Both the position numbers and the translations under genes were made by a program. Positions 12,301 to 24,800 of a DNA stretch of 64,000 nucleotides are shown piece by piece. The DNA comes from Valencia hispanica (taxonomy: Eukaryota; Chordata; Actinopteri; Cyprinodontiformes; Valenciidae): positions 5,554,001 through 5,618,000 of the forward strand of contig OY747704.1 in the NCBI GenBank assembly GCA_963556495.2, in the 5' to 3' direction. Numbering within the stretch: position 1 is the stretch's first letter; every line of letters begins with the position of its first letter. The notes under the pieces are model-generated. The model saw only the letters and a list, made by a program, of their open reading frames with translations, was not told where the DNA came from and searched no databases.

Positions 12301-15300
12301 TGCTATTCTTCTTAGCTTTTTGATGAATCGACCAAATTACCCCCTTTTTATCTTGAAAAAGATTTTTGCTTCATAACTCAACAAGTGTCACTAGACTATA
12401 TTACAACGTTATAGAGGCAGAAATTATTTATTGCAGTAGCCGCATATTGCATACAGTGATATTGCAATAATGATTAATTAGCTCAATTTTGTACAGCCCT
12501 AGCAGTAATTCTGCCATTCTAGAAAAAGATGAGTTGTGCACCACCGAGATGAACTTGTTTTGGTGCTAGGTGTGCGTTTCAACGTCAAAACAAAGACCTT
12601 GTGAAGATAATGCATGAAGCTGGTAAGAGAGTGTGATCGTCCACAGTGAAACGAGTTCTGTACCAACATGGGGTACAGAACTCTTCCTCAGTCAGTTTTA
12701 GTCAGATTTATTATCAGATAATCAGGAAGAAAAAAAACGTGGGTCTCTTTTCTACACTAAAAAAAAAAAAAAAAAAAAATATGGTTTCTGCTGTATCCTC
12801 AACTACAAACAGCTGGAATCCATTTACTAGTGAGGGACTTCTGGAATAAATCATCTGGGATTGATTTTATTTGGAGGTATTCAAGTAAAGGGGCTGAATA
12901 CAATGATGCACATTTCTCAGACTCTCTTTCCACTTTAAGCTCTGCCCTACTTTGTGTTGATCAACCCGATAACACCCCACCCTCCCCAAAACAAAAAACC
13001 CCACTGGTGATCGTGTCTGTAACACAACATGTGAAAAGGTTCAAACAGTATGAATATCTTTATGAGGCACTGTAAATATTGTAGATAATAAACGATTAAA
13101 AGCTGTCAGCACATTCCCCCCTGACAGGGGCAAACCGGACACAGAGGAGGGGATCTGTATAAACTGACACAATCCCATCATCAGAGTTTAGAGTTTGTGT
13201 TCCAAGCTGAAGATTATCGTGGCTACAGTCTCTGTGTGAGGTCCCCTCCAGCTTCAAACGCTCCACCATCATCTCAGCCCCCAGAAAAGCACCGTTACAG
13301 AGTGAAATGACAACAGACCTGGTGTTGAAGCATCTGTAGGACATACGGGTCAGTAGATGATGCAGATAGTTAGGGACTACAGTTCCTCCTGCACATCGAC
13401 CACCAGCACTGGGGCGCCCCAGGGTTGTGTCCCACCCCCCACAAAAGAATGCACCCCAGCAGACCAACCCGGCTGAAACTTCTAAAGTTCCTAGATGACA
13501 CCACTGTCGATGGAGGACAACAACAAGTCTGAATACAAGCAGGAGGTGAATCGGCTTGTCCACTGGTGAGGTCAGAACCACCTGGAGCTTAATCTGCTTA
13601 AGATGATTCCAGCAACATCGTTCTCAACGGCATTGTGTCTACTGTTGATCGCTTCTGGACCTGAGCTGGTCCTCACACACAGACTCAGAAGACCCAGCAG
13701 AGACTAGACTCCAACCTTCCAAAGGGGCTGCTGGTCATCTTCTACACGGCCTTTATTCAGTCTGTCGTGTGGTTCTCCATCACCATGTGGTTTGGCTCAT
13801 CCTCAAAACAGGACCAGGTCAAAGTGCATCGAACAATCAGGGTGGACCTTCCCTCCATCCAGGACTTGTGCAGTTTGATGCCGTCTCCCTGATGAACACT
13901 AAAAACTCAGATACTGTGTATACTTGCACTAATTCAAACTTGTTTTGCTTCTCCTTTTGGAAAAAACACCTTAAAAACTTGATTTTCCATCAAATGATAT
14001 ATTTCTATATTTAAAATGTCTGGTGAGACCAAAGTGGAAATAAAATCAATTTCCTTGGACGAACACGGTCAGTAAAGCTGATTGTGATTTTCTCCAGAGG
14101 ACGAGCACCGAGACTGACTCCTACCTTGTCCTGCTCAGCCTGCAGTAACCGGGCCTGGTTGTGTTCACTGGACGACTTGAGGGAGTTGTTCCTCTGCTCC
14201 AGCAGCTGGTGACTCTGCTCCATGTATCTGGCAGATCAAACATCAGGCACCACATTATACTGACCAGAGAGAACAGGACTCCACAGTTAAGACTATAACT
14301 ATAAATGGACCTTTACAAAATGACAGAACTACCGTGCCATGGAGACTCTTTGCTCCCTTACGGATTTATTTGGTCATACTTAAATATTTAAAACCAAACA
14401 AACAAACAAAAAAATTTCCATCCATCCATCCATTATCTATATCCTAGTAGGGTCGTGGGGGAGCTGGTGTCTAGGCCCACCCTGGACAGGTCGCCAGTTC
14501 ATCACAGGACAACACAGAGACACACAGGTCAGACATGTATGCATGCACTCACGCATACCTAAGGACCATTTTGAAAGACTAATTAACCTAACAAGTCACG
14601 TTGTTGGAAGAAGCCGGAGTACCCGGAGGGAACCCACGCAAGCACAGGGAGAACATGCAAACTACATGCAGAAAGACCCCAGGTCAGGATTTGAACCCAG
14701 GACCTTCCTGCTGCAAGGTAACAGTGCTACCATGGTGGGTTTGCTGGTTTTTATTTTTAAAAGGGGAAATAAATATTAACTGCTGCCAGCAAGCCAATCA
14801 GAAGTTTACATCTCTGTAGAGAAATATTTGCCCACTCCTTTGCAGAATTATTTCAACTTAGCCACAGTGGAGGGTTTCTAAGCATGAACAACCTGCTTGA
14901 GGTCATGGGTCATTTAAGATAAGATTTTGACAAGGCCACTCCAAACATCATCCAGAGTAGGACCGTCTGGTGTGCTTTAATTGTTATGATGCTGCATAAA
15001 TCGAGGGCACTTGAGCTTAAAGTCACAAACTGATGCTCACACATTCTCCTTTGGGATTTTCGATTCAACAGCAGAACAAAGGGATCCAAGAAACCCAAGC
15101 ACATCATATGATTCTTTCTCATTATAATTAAACACCAACACCATATCAGATGTAATGAGATTAAAAACTTCTAAAATCTTCAACTTTTGCTGATCTGTCC
15201 CCTAAATATTTTCCCATGAGTCTTTGGGATCATCACACTGTTTTATTGGGAAAAGAAGCCTCTTGCCTGATGATTGGTGGAGATGGGCACCAATCCCCCC

Positions 15301-15876
15301 GCAACCCTGCATAGGGGATGGATGGATGGATGATCTGACATAACCTCCAAAGGACGTCTGGACAGTGGTAATTGTTGCTGTGACCAGTCTGGGACTTACT
15401 TCTGGTTCTGGTTAATAAGATCCCCGATCTTGCGGTTCTGCTCCTCAATACGAGAGCTCTTCTCAAACATTTCCTTCTTCAGAGATTCATTTTCCTAAAA
15501 ACAACATATTGGTACTCAGAACAAGTCAAGATAATACAAAAAAAGGTCAAATTATAAAACGTGTGTGTGTGTGTGTACCTGAACGATTCGGTTAATATTG
15601 TGCACAATCATCGACGTTTCCATCGTCATACCAGAAACTCCAGCAGAATGAGTTCCCTGCCTTTCAAGATCACTAATCTGTTAGAGTGAAAAAAGAGGCC
15701 AATGGTATTCCTTTAATAACAAAAGAAGAAGTCAAACAGCATGGTCTTGTTATAACAGATTTATACCTTGGAGGCTAGTTGCTCCACCTTATCTGCTACT
15801 TTCCCCATGGCTAACCTGATCTCCGTGTTGTGCTGGCGAGCCTCTGTCATCAAGAAGGAAGTCAAATCCCCAGAAC
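3389..15876 (-). CDS. fkbp15: fkbp15 exons 16-26: coiled-coil region
   Basis: Residues 463-898, after a Pro/Ser-rich linker encoded by exons 10-15. It begins [17 protein letters not shown] and continues as heptad-rich, Glu/Lys/Gln-rich sequence ([66 protein letters not shown]) and then [18 protein letters not shown]. In the family this segment drives oligomerisation and partner binding (known). Nearly all exons here end in or close to phase 0. Exon 23 (4272-4331, 20 codons) has no counterpart in human FKBP15 as I recall it and is less certain than the rest (donor GTTCTC is weak). Introns 19 and 20 (5.4 and 2.8 kb) are full of transposon relics. Confidence 0.9.
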
Positions 15877-18800
15877 CTGGAAATCAAACTGATCAGTCAT
15901 GTCAGAGTGGTCTTGGTTGACTTTAGCACTAATACAGTAACTTTAACAAATTAAATTACAGAGATCTCCTCCTGCCTTCATGAAACCCAAACCTGCTCCC
16001 TAAATGTTAGGATCTTTTAACACCAGATGGTTAGTTACAAGCAGCATTCAGCATGCTGTTCCAGGCTGAAAAGGATTCAAGTCAACATGGTGGGCTGCCT
16101 TACCCATGAATGGGACAGTTTGAGGAGGGTAGACCTGGCCGACGGCCTGCATCTGAGACGGAGCTGCAGAGGTCTGTGGGCCGCAGAAGGTTTGGAAACA
16201 ACATAACGCACCAACTTTAGGTGATATTACCAGACTTGCTAATGCAACCTCATGTGTTTAGTCATAGTATTGTGTTAGTTACTGTGAAAGAGCATCACCT
16301 GAAAGGCATGGCTGCTTCCTGGCAGCCCGGGATAAGGGCCCACAGTAGGAATGACGGGAAGTAAGGCAGACGACGGAGCGGTGTGAGGATGAGGATGGAC
16401 TGCAGGGGAAATACCTCTGGTAAATAGATGATTCTGATGTGCAGGGAAAGACAACTGTGCAGAGGACTTCTGCTATCAGGAAGGAGAATGAAGCTCACCG
16501 TGTGTAGAAGCAGGAGCAGCAGCCATGATTGGCACCGGAGACGGAGCTCCAGGACAATCCTTCACTCTGTTGATGCTGCTGTCCTGGAAATGAAGATAAT
16601 AGGAATGAAGATAACACTAGAAAACTTTTGAAAGAGGAGCTTGTGGATTTATTCATAGCATTTCAGTGCCAAGGAATCAGAGCTTTCGATCCTTTTACAG
16701 ATAAACCAGGTTGTCTGCCTGGTTAGTAGAATCAGTGAATTTTCTGTATTCAGAAGAGTCACAGTAACTCTAAAAGGCATTTGAACAAGCTCAGAGACTG
16801 TCTCACTACAGCATCTGACAGAAAAAACTAATGACCAAATAATACTGTAGTCATGCATTCCACACTCTGTTTCAGATCAGAGTTCAGTGATAAATTATTT
16901 ACATCATACAGTGGGGCAAAAAAGAATTTGGCAGGCACCGATTGTTCAAGTTGTCCCACTTAAAAAGATGACGTCTATAATTTTCATCTTAGGTACACTT
17001 CAACTCAGAGACAGAATGTAAAAAAATTCATAGAAATCACATTGTATGCTTTTTAAAGAATTTATTTTTATGTAAGGGTGCAGAAAATAAGTCTTTGGCC
17101 AATAACAAAAGTTCACCTCAATACTTTATTATGTAACCTTGGTTGGCAGTGACAGAGGTCAAACATTTCCTGTAGGTCTTCACCAGGTTTGAACACACTG
17201 TAGCTGCTATTTTGGCCCATTCTTCCATGCAAGTCTTCTCTAGAGCTGGGATGTTTTGTTTGACTTTCAACTCCCTCTAAAGATGCTGTATTGGATTGAG
17301 GTCTGGAGACTGGCTAGGCCACCCCATAAACCTTGGAACGATTTTTTACATAGCCACTCTTTTGTTGCCCAGGCCATGTGTTTAGGATCAATGTCATGTT
17401 GGAAGATCCAGCCACGTTTCATCTTCAGTTTTCTCACTGATGGAAGGTCTGTGAGGGCCAGAATTCTTGTTTGTTTTTAGGTGCTAAATACTTATTTTCT
17501 GCACCATTATACAAAGAAATTTTTTTTAATCCTTAAACGTGATTTCCTGGATTTTCTATTACATTCTGTCTCTTAGAGTTGAAGTGTAAGTATGACGACA
17601 ATTACAAAACTCCTCTTTTTAAGTGAAACAACTTGCACAATCGGTGGCTGCCAAAGACTTTTTTGGCAAACACTTTTTTGCCCCACAGGACCAAGTTGAT
17701 CCAATGAGATCATAGGCAGGCAGGTGTGCTTTTAGAGTATGCAGCTGGGGTCGTGGAACCAAAGGGACATGGTGTGTGAGAATATTCATTAACCCTGAGT
17801 GGTCAGAAAGCTGTGCTGCTCCCCTTGAACATGTGATGCTGCTACCGCCCTTCCTCTGCATCTTGCCACTACATCCCACTCGTTCTGCACTCCACACTCT
17901 CACAGAAGGAGCCTTGCTTGGTGCGCTAAAAAAGGTTTCGGATCTGGAGAGCTCTGAGGACGGTGCACAAGGATCCAGGCTTGGGAGGCAGATGCAATAC
18001 AACGCTCACAAACGGCTAAGTAAAGGAACGTGAAACGTTTGTCGGCAGCCTGCGCATCTGCAGATGATTTGGGACAGCGAGTGCACCACCTGAGGTGCAT
18101 CCTCCTCTGTTTTTTTTCCCCGCGGTGCACAGAGGCGGGGTGAGCGTGGAGACTGGGGCAGCCAGCGACGGAGTAAGACGGGCCATCATTGGACAGTGGA
18201 ACGGGCAGCTGAGGCGCGGAGAGACTGCGCCTGAACTCCCAGCAGGATGGGGGAATAAATGGACAAGAAAAACTCCCATCCAGACTAGAAATAAAATGAT
18301 GTTCCAGTGATTCTTGATTAAAAGCAGAACAGATGGAGATTTAGCGTGATTTAAAGGAACTCAGTGTTTCAGCAGTTTAGCAGTTTTCTGGAAATTCATT
18401 CCAGATTAGAGAAGCATTAACACTGAATGCTGCTTCTCCATGTTTGGTTCTAATTCTGGGGATGCAGAGTAGACCTGAACCAGAAGACCAGAGGGGTCTG
18501 GGAGGTTGATACGACAACAACAAATCTGCAACATACTTTGGTTCAGCTCCCTCCAAAAAATCTCTTTCAGAGATCAGGACTCTGGCTAGGCCACTCCAAA
18601 ACATTCATGTTACTTCCAATCAGAAAAAGACCTGGGGGTGAGATTAAAAGATTACTTTAACCCTAAATATGCCACGGGTATGAATACTTTTAGACTTGGT
18701 TGAGTCCAGGTTGGCTTCCTGTCAGTTGTATCCTTCGCCAATTCATGCTCCTACTTCTCACCTAGTCATGACCGTTTAGTCCAGACCTCCCTCCATTTCA

Positions 18801-21800
18801 TATTCATAAAACATTTTTGGGGCCATGAACCCTTGTCTTTCAGTTTATTTCGCCTGGTCATAATTTGAGAATTCTAGATATATATCATCTTAGAAATATT
18901 CATATCTCAGTATTCAGAAGCTTTTATATTCCAGATTAGTACCCCTGATGAAACCAAAACAACTAAGAGACCTCCTGCTGGAAGATAATAGTCTTTACAA
19001 AATCATATTTCCTTAAAGTAGACTATTATTACCCTTCAGTTATTAAAGCAAATGTGATATGACCTGAGCGTACACACAAAGAGACTGAGAATGAAAAGTT
19101 TGTTTTTCATACCTGAAAAATTAGACACACAAAAGGACAAGAAGACCAGCTCCAGTCCAAGCCTTACTAATCACCCACACTCCCAGCTTCGTTATCCATT
19201 TTATCCAACACTATAACATATCTATAGTTTTGTTTCTCAATAAAAATCTTTCTTGATGCCAAATTTTGATTTAGCCAGTGAGCGTACACCGGGACGATGC
19301 CTGTAAATACTGACCTCCAGCTCTGAGTCACTAGATTCAGGCTGGCTGGCAGGTCCGGTCAGGAAGGGCAGCAAGGGCTGTCCCATCTTCGCCATGCGGG
19401 AAATCAGCTTGGCTTTGGTGGCATCTGGATTCTGCTGCTTAAAAAAGAAAAAAAAAGAAAAGATTTTTATTCAGCAAACCTCCACTGTATTTCAACATTC
19501 TAAACAGAGTGAGTTTTTACCCCAAGCTGTTCGGTCAGAGAGTTGGACTTGGCTCGCAGCAGTGGCTCACTTAAGGACAAACGGGTCACAGATAGAATCA
19601 GTTAAAACGAAGTCATAAAAAAGTTGATGATGATGCCCCCATCGTCTCAAGCTAAATCTCACCCTGGTTTGCCAGAAGCTGATGACGGTTCTGAGATCAG
19701 ACTTTCTATACTGGGGGCTGGAGATGGAGCAGCAGATTCTCTGGAGCTGGCGCTTGCCTGATCAGAACCACTGTCTTTGGAAAACTTCACCTACAAGACA
19801 AGCTTAGTAAGATTCTTCACAGTTCAACAACACAAGTCACAGAAACGACAACGTACTGCATCCAACTGATGCTGATGAATAGTGAAGTAGAATATAATAC
19901 CCGTCGCAGCTCCACTTCAAAGATCAGAGTGCTGTTAGCTGGTACTCTGTTCGGAAATCCCTTGGATCCATAAGCTAGACTGGCTGGGATGATAATCAGA
20001 CGACGGCCAGCTTTCTTCATCCCCAGCATTCCTTCCTCCCATCCCTGTCCACACATTCACCACAGCGCACTGAATTCCATCCAAAAGATGCAATTCAGAT
20101 GTAATATAACAATTCCTCCATCGTACTCAGACTGGTGGTTGAAAGATCGCTGAAGCTTAACCATTGATGCAAAAAGAGAGCCTGCAGAGGGATTTCCTCC
20201 TGCTGAAGTGATCAAGTCCTTGTTCAGAGAGTTTTGCCACATTCTGATCATTTGAATTGGAGAAATGTCACAAAACTATGGCTAACGTAGCGCTTTAGCC
20301 TCCGTTACACACGGGCGGTGTGCAGCTCTACTCCTTGTGGTAATTCAGGGAACAGCAATTAAAATGCTCATAATTAATACATGCAGCTTATTAATCTGCT
20401 CAAAGTGTGATGACACAATGTGGATTCGCTGATCGGTTTGTTCGGATTTAATTTGAACCAAAACTAATTTAAAAAAATATACATTTAAAAAAAATTGATG
20501 GGTAAAAATGTATTATGACTGGATTTTTTTGACCTGGTCAGAACATTCCAGTGATTGGCATTTTTACAGAAGATTGTAATTTTTAACTAACAGTTATTGA
20601 TTATTCCTCTTATTGCATGGATCATCACAGATGAACAACAACTATTTTTGACTTCACTTTGTACGGACTCACCTTGAATACTTTCCCAGCTCCGATTTTA
20701 AGTCGCAGCAGCTTGTCTTTGTTCTGGTTGGAATCAAACATCTGAGAGCGGACACAAAGGGAGATGAGCAGAGTTCTGGCAAGGCAACACAACGCACGCG
20801 TACTGAAGGGGTTTAACTAGAGTGAGACCTGTCCGATGGTGTGGTTCTGCAGGAGCCAGACGGTGTACACCACCTCTATAGAGTCTCCATTCTCCACTGC
20901 TTGTCCTTCACCCAGACTCAGATCCTGAGTCACCACAGAATCTAAAGAGGACGAACTGTTTGCTTTGGCCAAACATACCTGAGAAGGAAAAACAAACCAG
21001 GAATCATTTTATACTCTGAAGAAAGGACTCACAAACATAAAAAAAAGATGACATTTTGAACAAAATAACTGGTGGCATACTTTTAGGAAGCTCAAACAAT
21101 CCTTTCAGAATAAACAGAACGGAAGCAGTAAGTTTACTATTACAAGTTAATCACAATTTCCAGGAACCTCCAAAGTAAATAGTAATCCATCACTTTGTTT
21201 CCCCGGGGTAAAAGTATGATGTGACACAGATTACCATTTCTTTTAGCTACCGGCCATTAGGTTGGACCAAGACCCAGATTCATCTAACCACAGTCAGCAG
21301 GATGGAGAAGGAGGTCAAAGAAATCTATGAAGCTCACTTACAGAGAGCAGCAGCAAAGAATGACCTCTTAGGGTCACCAAGTATCCAAAACAACTATTAG
21401 ACTCAATCTACAGACCAACCAGTTGTTTGGAAAAGGACATCCCTTTTTCTGTTCAACCAAAAGTACGCATTAAGTTTGTTAAACTCTGCTGGGACTTTTA
21501 ACTGGAACTAAAATGCAAAAAAAGACAAAGATTGAGCTTTTTTTTTATAGCAACAAACACTTCAATTCAGTTTATTTATATAGCGCCAATTCATTGATTG
21601 GTCATTGATTACATGTTAAAACGGCTTGCCATAGTTGTCCCTCCCGCCGGAGTGTTGAGGGTTATTTTCTTCAGAGTGTGAGTTTCAGAGTTTTAAATCG
21701 GAAAGCAGCGAGAGATCGCTGCCAAAAATCACGTGATGGCAACCTTGCAGGGATGTGGACGAAAGTACAAAAGGCGGATGTTGCAAAGTTAAATTTTTTT

Positions 21801-24800
21801 CAGATCTCACATTACAAGGTTTCAAAAGTTTTTTGCAAACTTAACAAGGTGGGAAAACAATGCCATATTTGAAACTCTGAAAATGTATTCTTGAAAACAG
21901 CAAGGGTGAAACAAGCGATTTGAAACTCTGTACTTTACATGTTGAATTTATGAGAAATAAAAATCCCCTTAAGAGAATAAGCTACATTTCTAAAATATCA
22001 ATGAGAAAGAATGTATATTTTATAAATAGTTTAAACTAGGGCTGGCCGATATGACCTCAAATCTATATTGCCATATAATCTAAAGTATGTGCGGTAATGA
22101 TATTTATTGCAATATATTCTTTTCTTTATATATGGCAAAATGACAGTTTATGAACATTCTCACTTTCCAGATATATTGCAGCAAAACAACTTTAAAAAAA
22201 GTTTAGAATGCCATTTAAAAAGAACATGTATTGTGCACAATGCATTTAAAAAATATTAGTTTTTTTTTGCACCACAAAAATTCTTACAACATAAAGATAT
22301 TACAAATAAATTAAAAGCTAAATGTTATATTAAAAAAAGTTTAAAATTGTCCGTTTTCCTGATTAATTATTTATAAATTTAATATCACACAAAAATAAAT
22401 CTGCACATATCTGAATTAAAAATGGTTCAAGCTAAGCAGTTTTTTTTCTTCAGTTAAATGGAAAGCAAAAAATGTTACGCTTGCGATATGTAGTGTAAAG
22501 ACGAACACTGAACATCAGTATTTCTCCTCCTCGATGACATCATCAAAATGCACAATCGCGGTAGGCCGGTAAAGTAAAACTAGCTGTGGCTAAATTTATA
22601 TCATTCCTACCTTATTCCTTTTATGCTGCCCACCACTAGAGTGAATGATCAAAAACAGGGCTTGAATAAATAAAAGCAACATATTGGCCAAAATATTGGC
22701 TCTTGATGCCGTTTGTGTTGCCATTGAAGCACTTTTTAACCGACTCAGTACAAATGCTTGCAAGCTCAACCAAGAGTTGGGTCACAATCCTCTTACAGTC
22801 TTTAGTTTTGGGTGAGGAGTTGGAAGGTTTGGGAACCACTGGTCGTATTAACCTACAAATGATTCACCAGACACAAAGTAAACCTTTATCTATGACCAGC
22901 TGGGTCCCAGAACATAAACAGATCTACTGCCCTGCAGGTTTTAGATGCATCCCTGCTCCAACACAGCTGAATCAAATGAACAGCTTGTTACCGGGTTTTT
23001 GCCAAACTTGATGACATACCGAGGAAGTCATTCAATCTTTAGATCCAGCTGTCTTGGAGCATCTAAAATCTGCAGGACAATAGATCTCAAGGAGTAGGGT
23101 TTAGATCCACCGATGTAGAGAGCTTAGTTAAAGAGGAATGGTGACAGATCCATGGACTGTACAAAAATGAATCCTCATCTTTATCAGAGGTGTCAAGAAC
23201 TGCAGCTGGCACTGTAAATACTAAATAATCTGTACGCTGATACATCATTGGAACTGGGAAAAAATGGCTCCCTTAGCTTCACTATTCCACTTCTGCATTC
23301 CTCACCTCTTTACAGAAGTCTGATGCGTTTTTCCCAGATTCAAACATCAGGGACCAGTTCTGCCTCTGGTCATCATAAAAAGTGCAGTAACTGTTTAGCT
23401 GTACCTGTGAGACAAGAAGAACATTTGGACCCAAGTTTACTCCTTTCTGAAAGGAACTCTTTTAAAACACCTGAAGTAAAAGGATGTAACTGATTATATG
23501 CTGCTTCGTCTTTCATGATGCTACTGACCGTAAAATTAAAGCCTGTATGAATCCTGGCAGTGGCCAATTGTTTCTGTTGGCTCAGATACAGCAGAAGCTT
23601 GTACTACAGGGAGTAAAAAGGAAAATCATTAAAAGAAAAAAGTCCCACCAATAATCTCAAACAAGTGACTGAGCTCAACCTCTTTAGTTGTGTGGTTGCC
23701 CAGCACGGCTGCTCCCAGCTTTCCCTGCTTCATGTATTGTCCGTTAATACTGCATGAGGCAAGAGCAGCAGAAAAGAACGGAGAGATTATTTGGTCAGCT
23801 CTCAATTTAATTACAATATTAAATAGTTCACAGTATTTCAAACAGAGAATTATAGAATTACAGTTAGACTGACTATTTAAAGGCCTGAACCGCTGAGGCG
23901 AGTAGGACTGCTGGAGCTCCAGGCTGTTTCTGACTCTCTGCCGCTGTGAGGACGAAAAGGCAGAGCATCAGTGCAGCCTCCACATCATGGTCAGAGACGG
24001 CTGTGATCTTCTGGTCCTACCTTGGCTGGAGGTCTTCCTGGGCTGTTTGGGGGCTGTATATTGGAAGGACTCATTTCCTTGACTGGTCTTCTGGTCTAGT
24101 CCAAACAGGGAAGCTAGCTTGGCTCTGTGAAAACAAAAATTTAGATATCGAAACACATATTTTTTACAATAAAATACAAACTGCTAGGGGCTGATCAACA
24201 GATGAAACCCCAACAGAAAGAAAATCCAGTTCTTCTTCTTCTTACAGACCAACTAGGAAGCAGGAGCCACTAACTGTAACCAGGGGAAAAGCGGAGAACC
24301 TGCTTAGCTGTAACAAGCTATGAGGTGCCGAGGTGACCAATCATAATCATGGTGCAGAAAGCAAAGCTTGCAACGGGAAAAAGTCAACAAATATATAAAT
24401 GAAGAAATGTAGAAGTGTGTTTTATATCATTTTTAACTATGTACTACATGGCCCAGCGCAGGTTAGATGTCTAGCAAAGAACCCCAGAGAACTGGAACAG
24501 TCAAATCAAATTCAAAAAATTCATCCCAAAGGGAAATTAAACACTGTTGTAATTCATATCATCCAAGTATCTTCCAAAAGTTGTTGTGGATGGTGATGCT
24601 GTGAGCAGAAAGGATCTCCAGCAGCAGCCAGTCTTACAACGAATCTAAAGAGGCCTCTAACCGAAGACAATGTCACTGAATGACAGTCGCATAAGTGTAA
24701 TGATATGCTAACAGCTCAATATTCAGGCAGCAGAGACGTTATTCCACAGTAACCTGTCCTGGATGACATCATCAGCTGTTGGCTGCTAATCCACTTCATT

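Noticed and set aside
13096..13581. 161-codon minus-strand frame
   Set aside because: It is the antisense of a LINE reverse-transcriptase relic whose GAPQGCV motif reads on the plus strand.
14543..14819. Two plus-strand frames of 72-78 codons ([15 protein letters not shown])
   Set aside because: They are translations of a common dispersed fish repeat, not a gene.
15561..15576. (GT)n tract beside fkbp15 exon 17, possible regulatory microsatellite
   Set aside because: Too short and common; it merely forms part of the intron next to the donor.
17619..18279. Cluster of minus- and plus-strand frames in fkbp15 intron 12
   Set aside because: No splice sites in phase with the neighbouring exons and no recognisable protein; exons 12 and 13 already join in frame.
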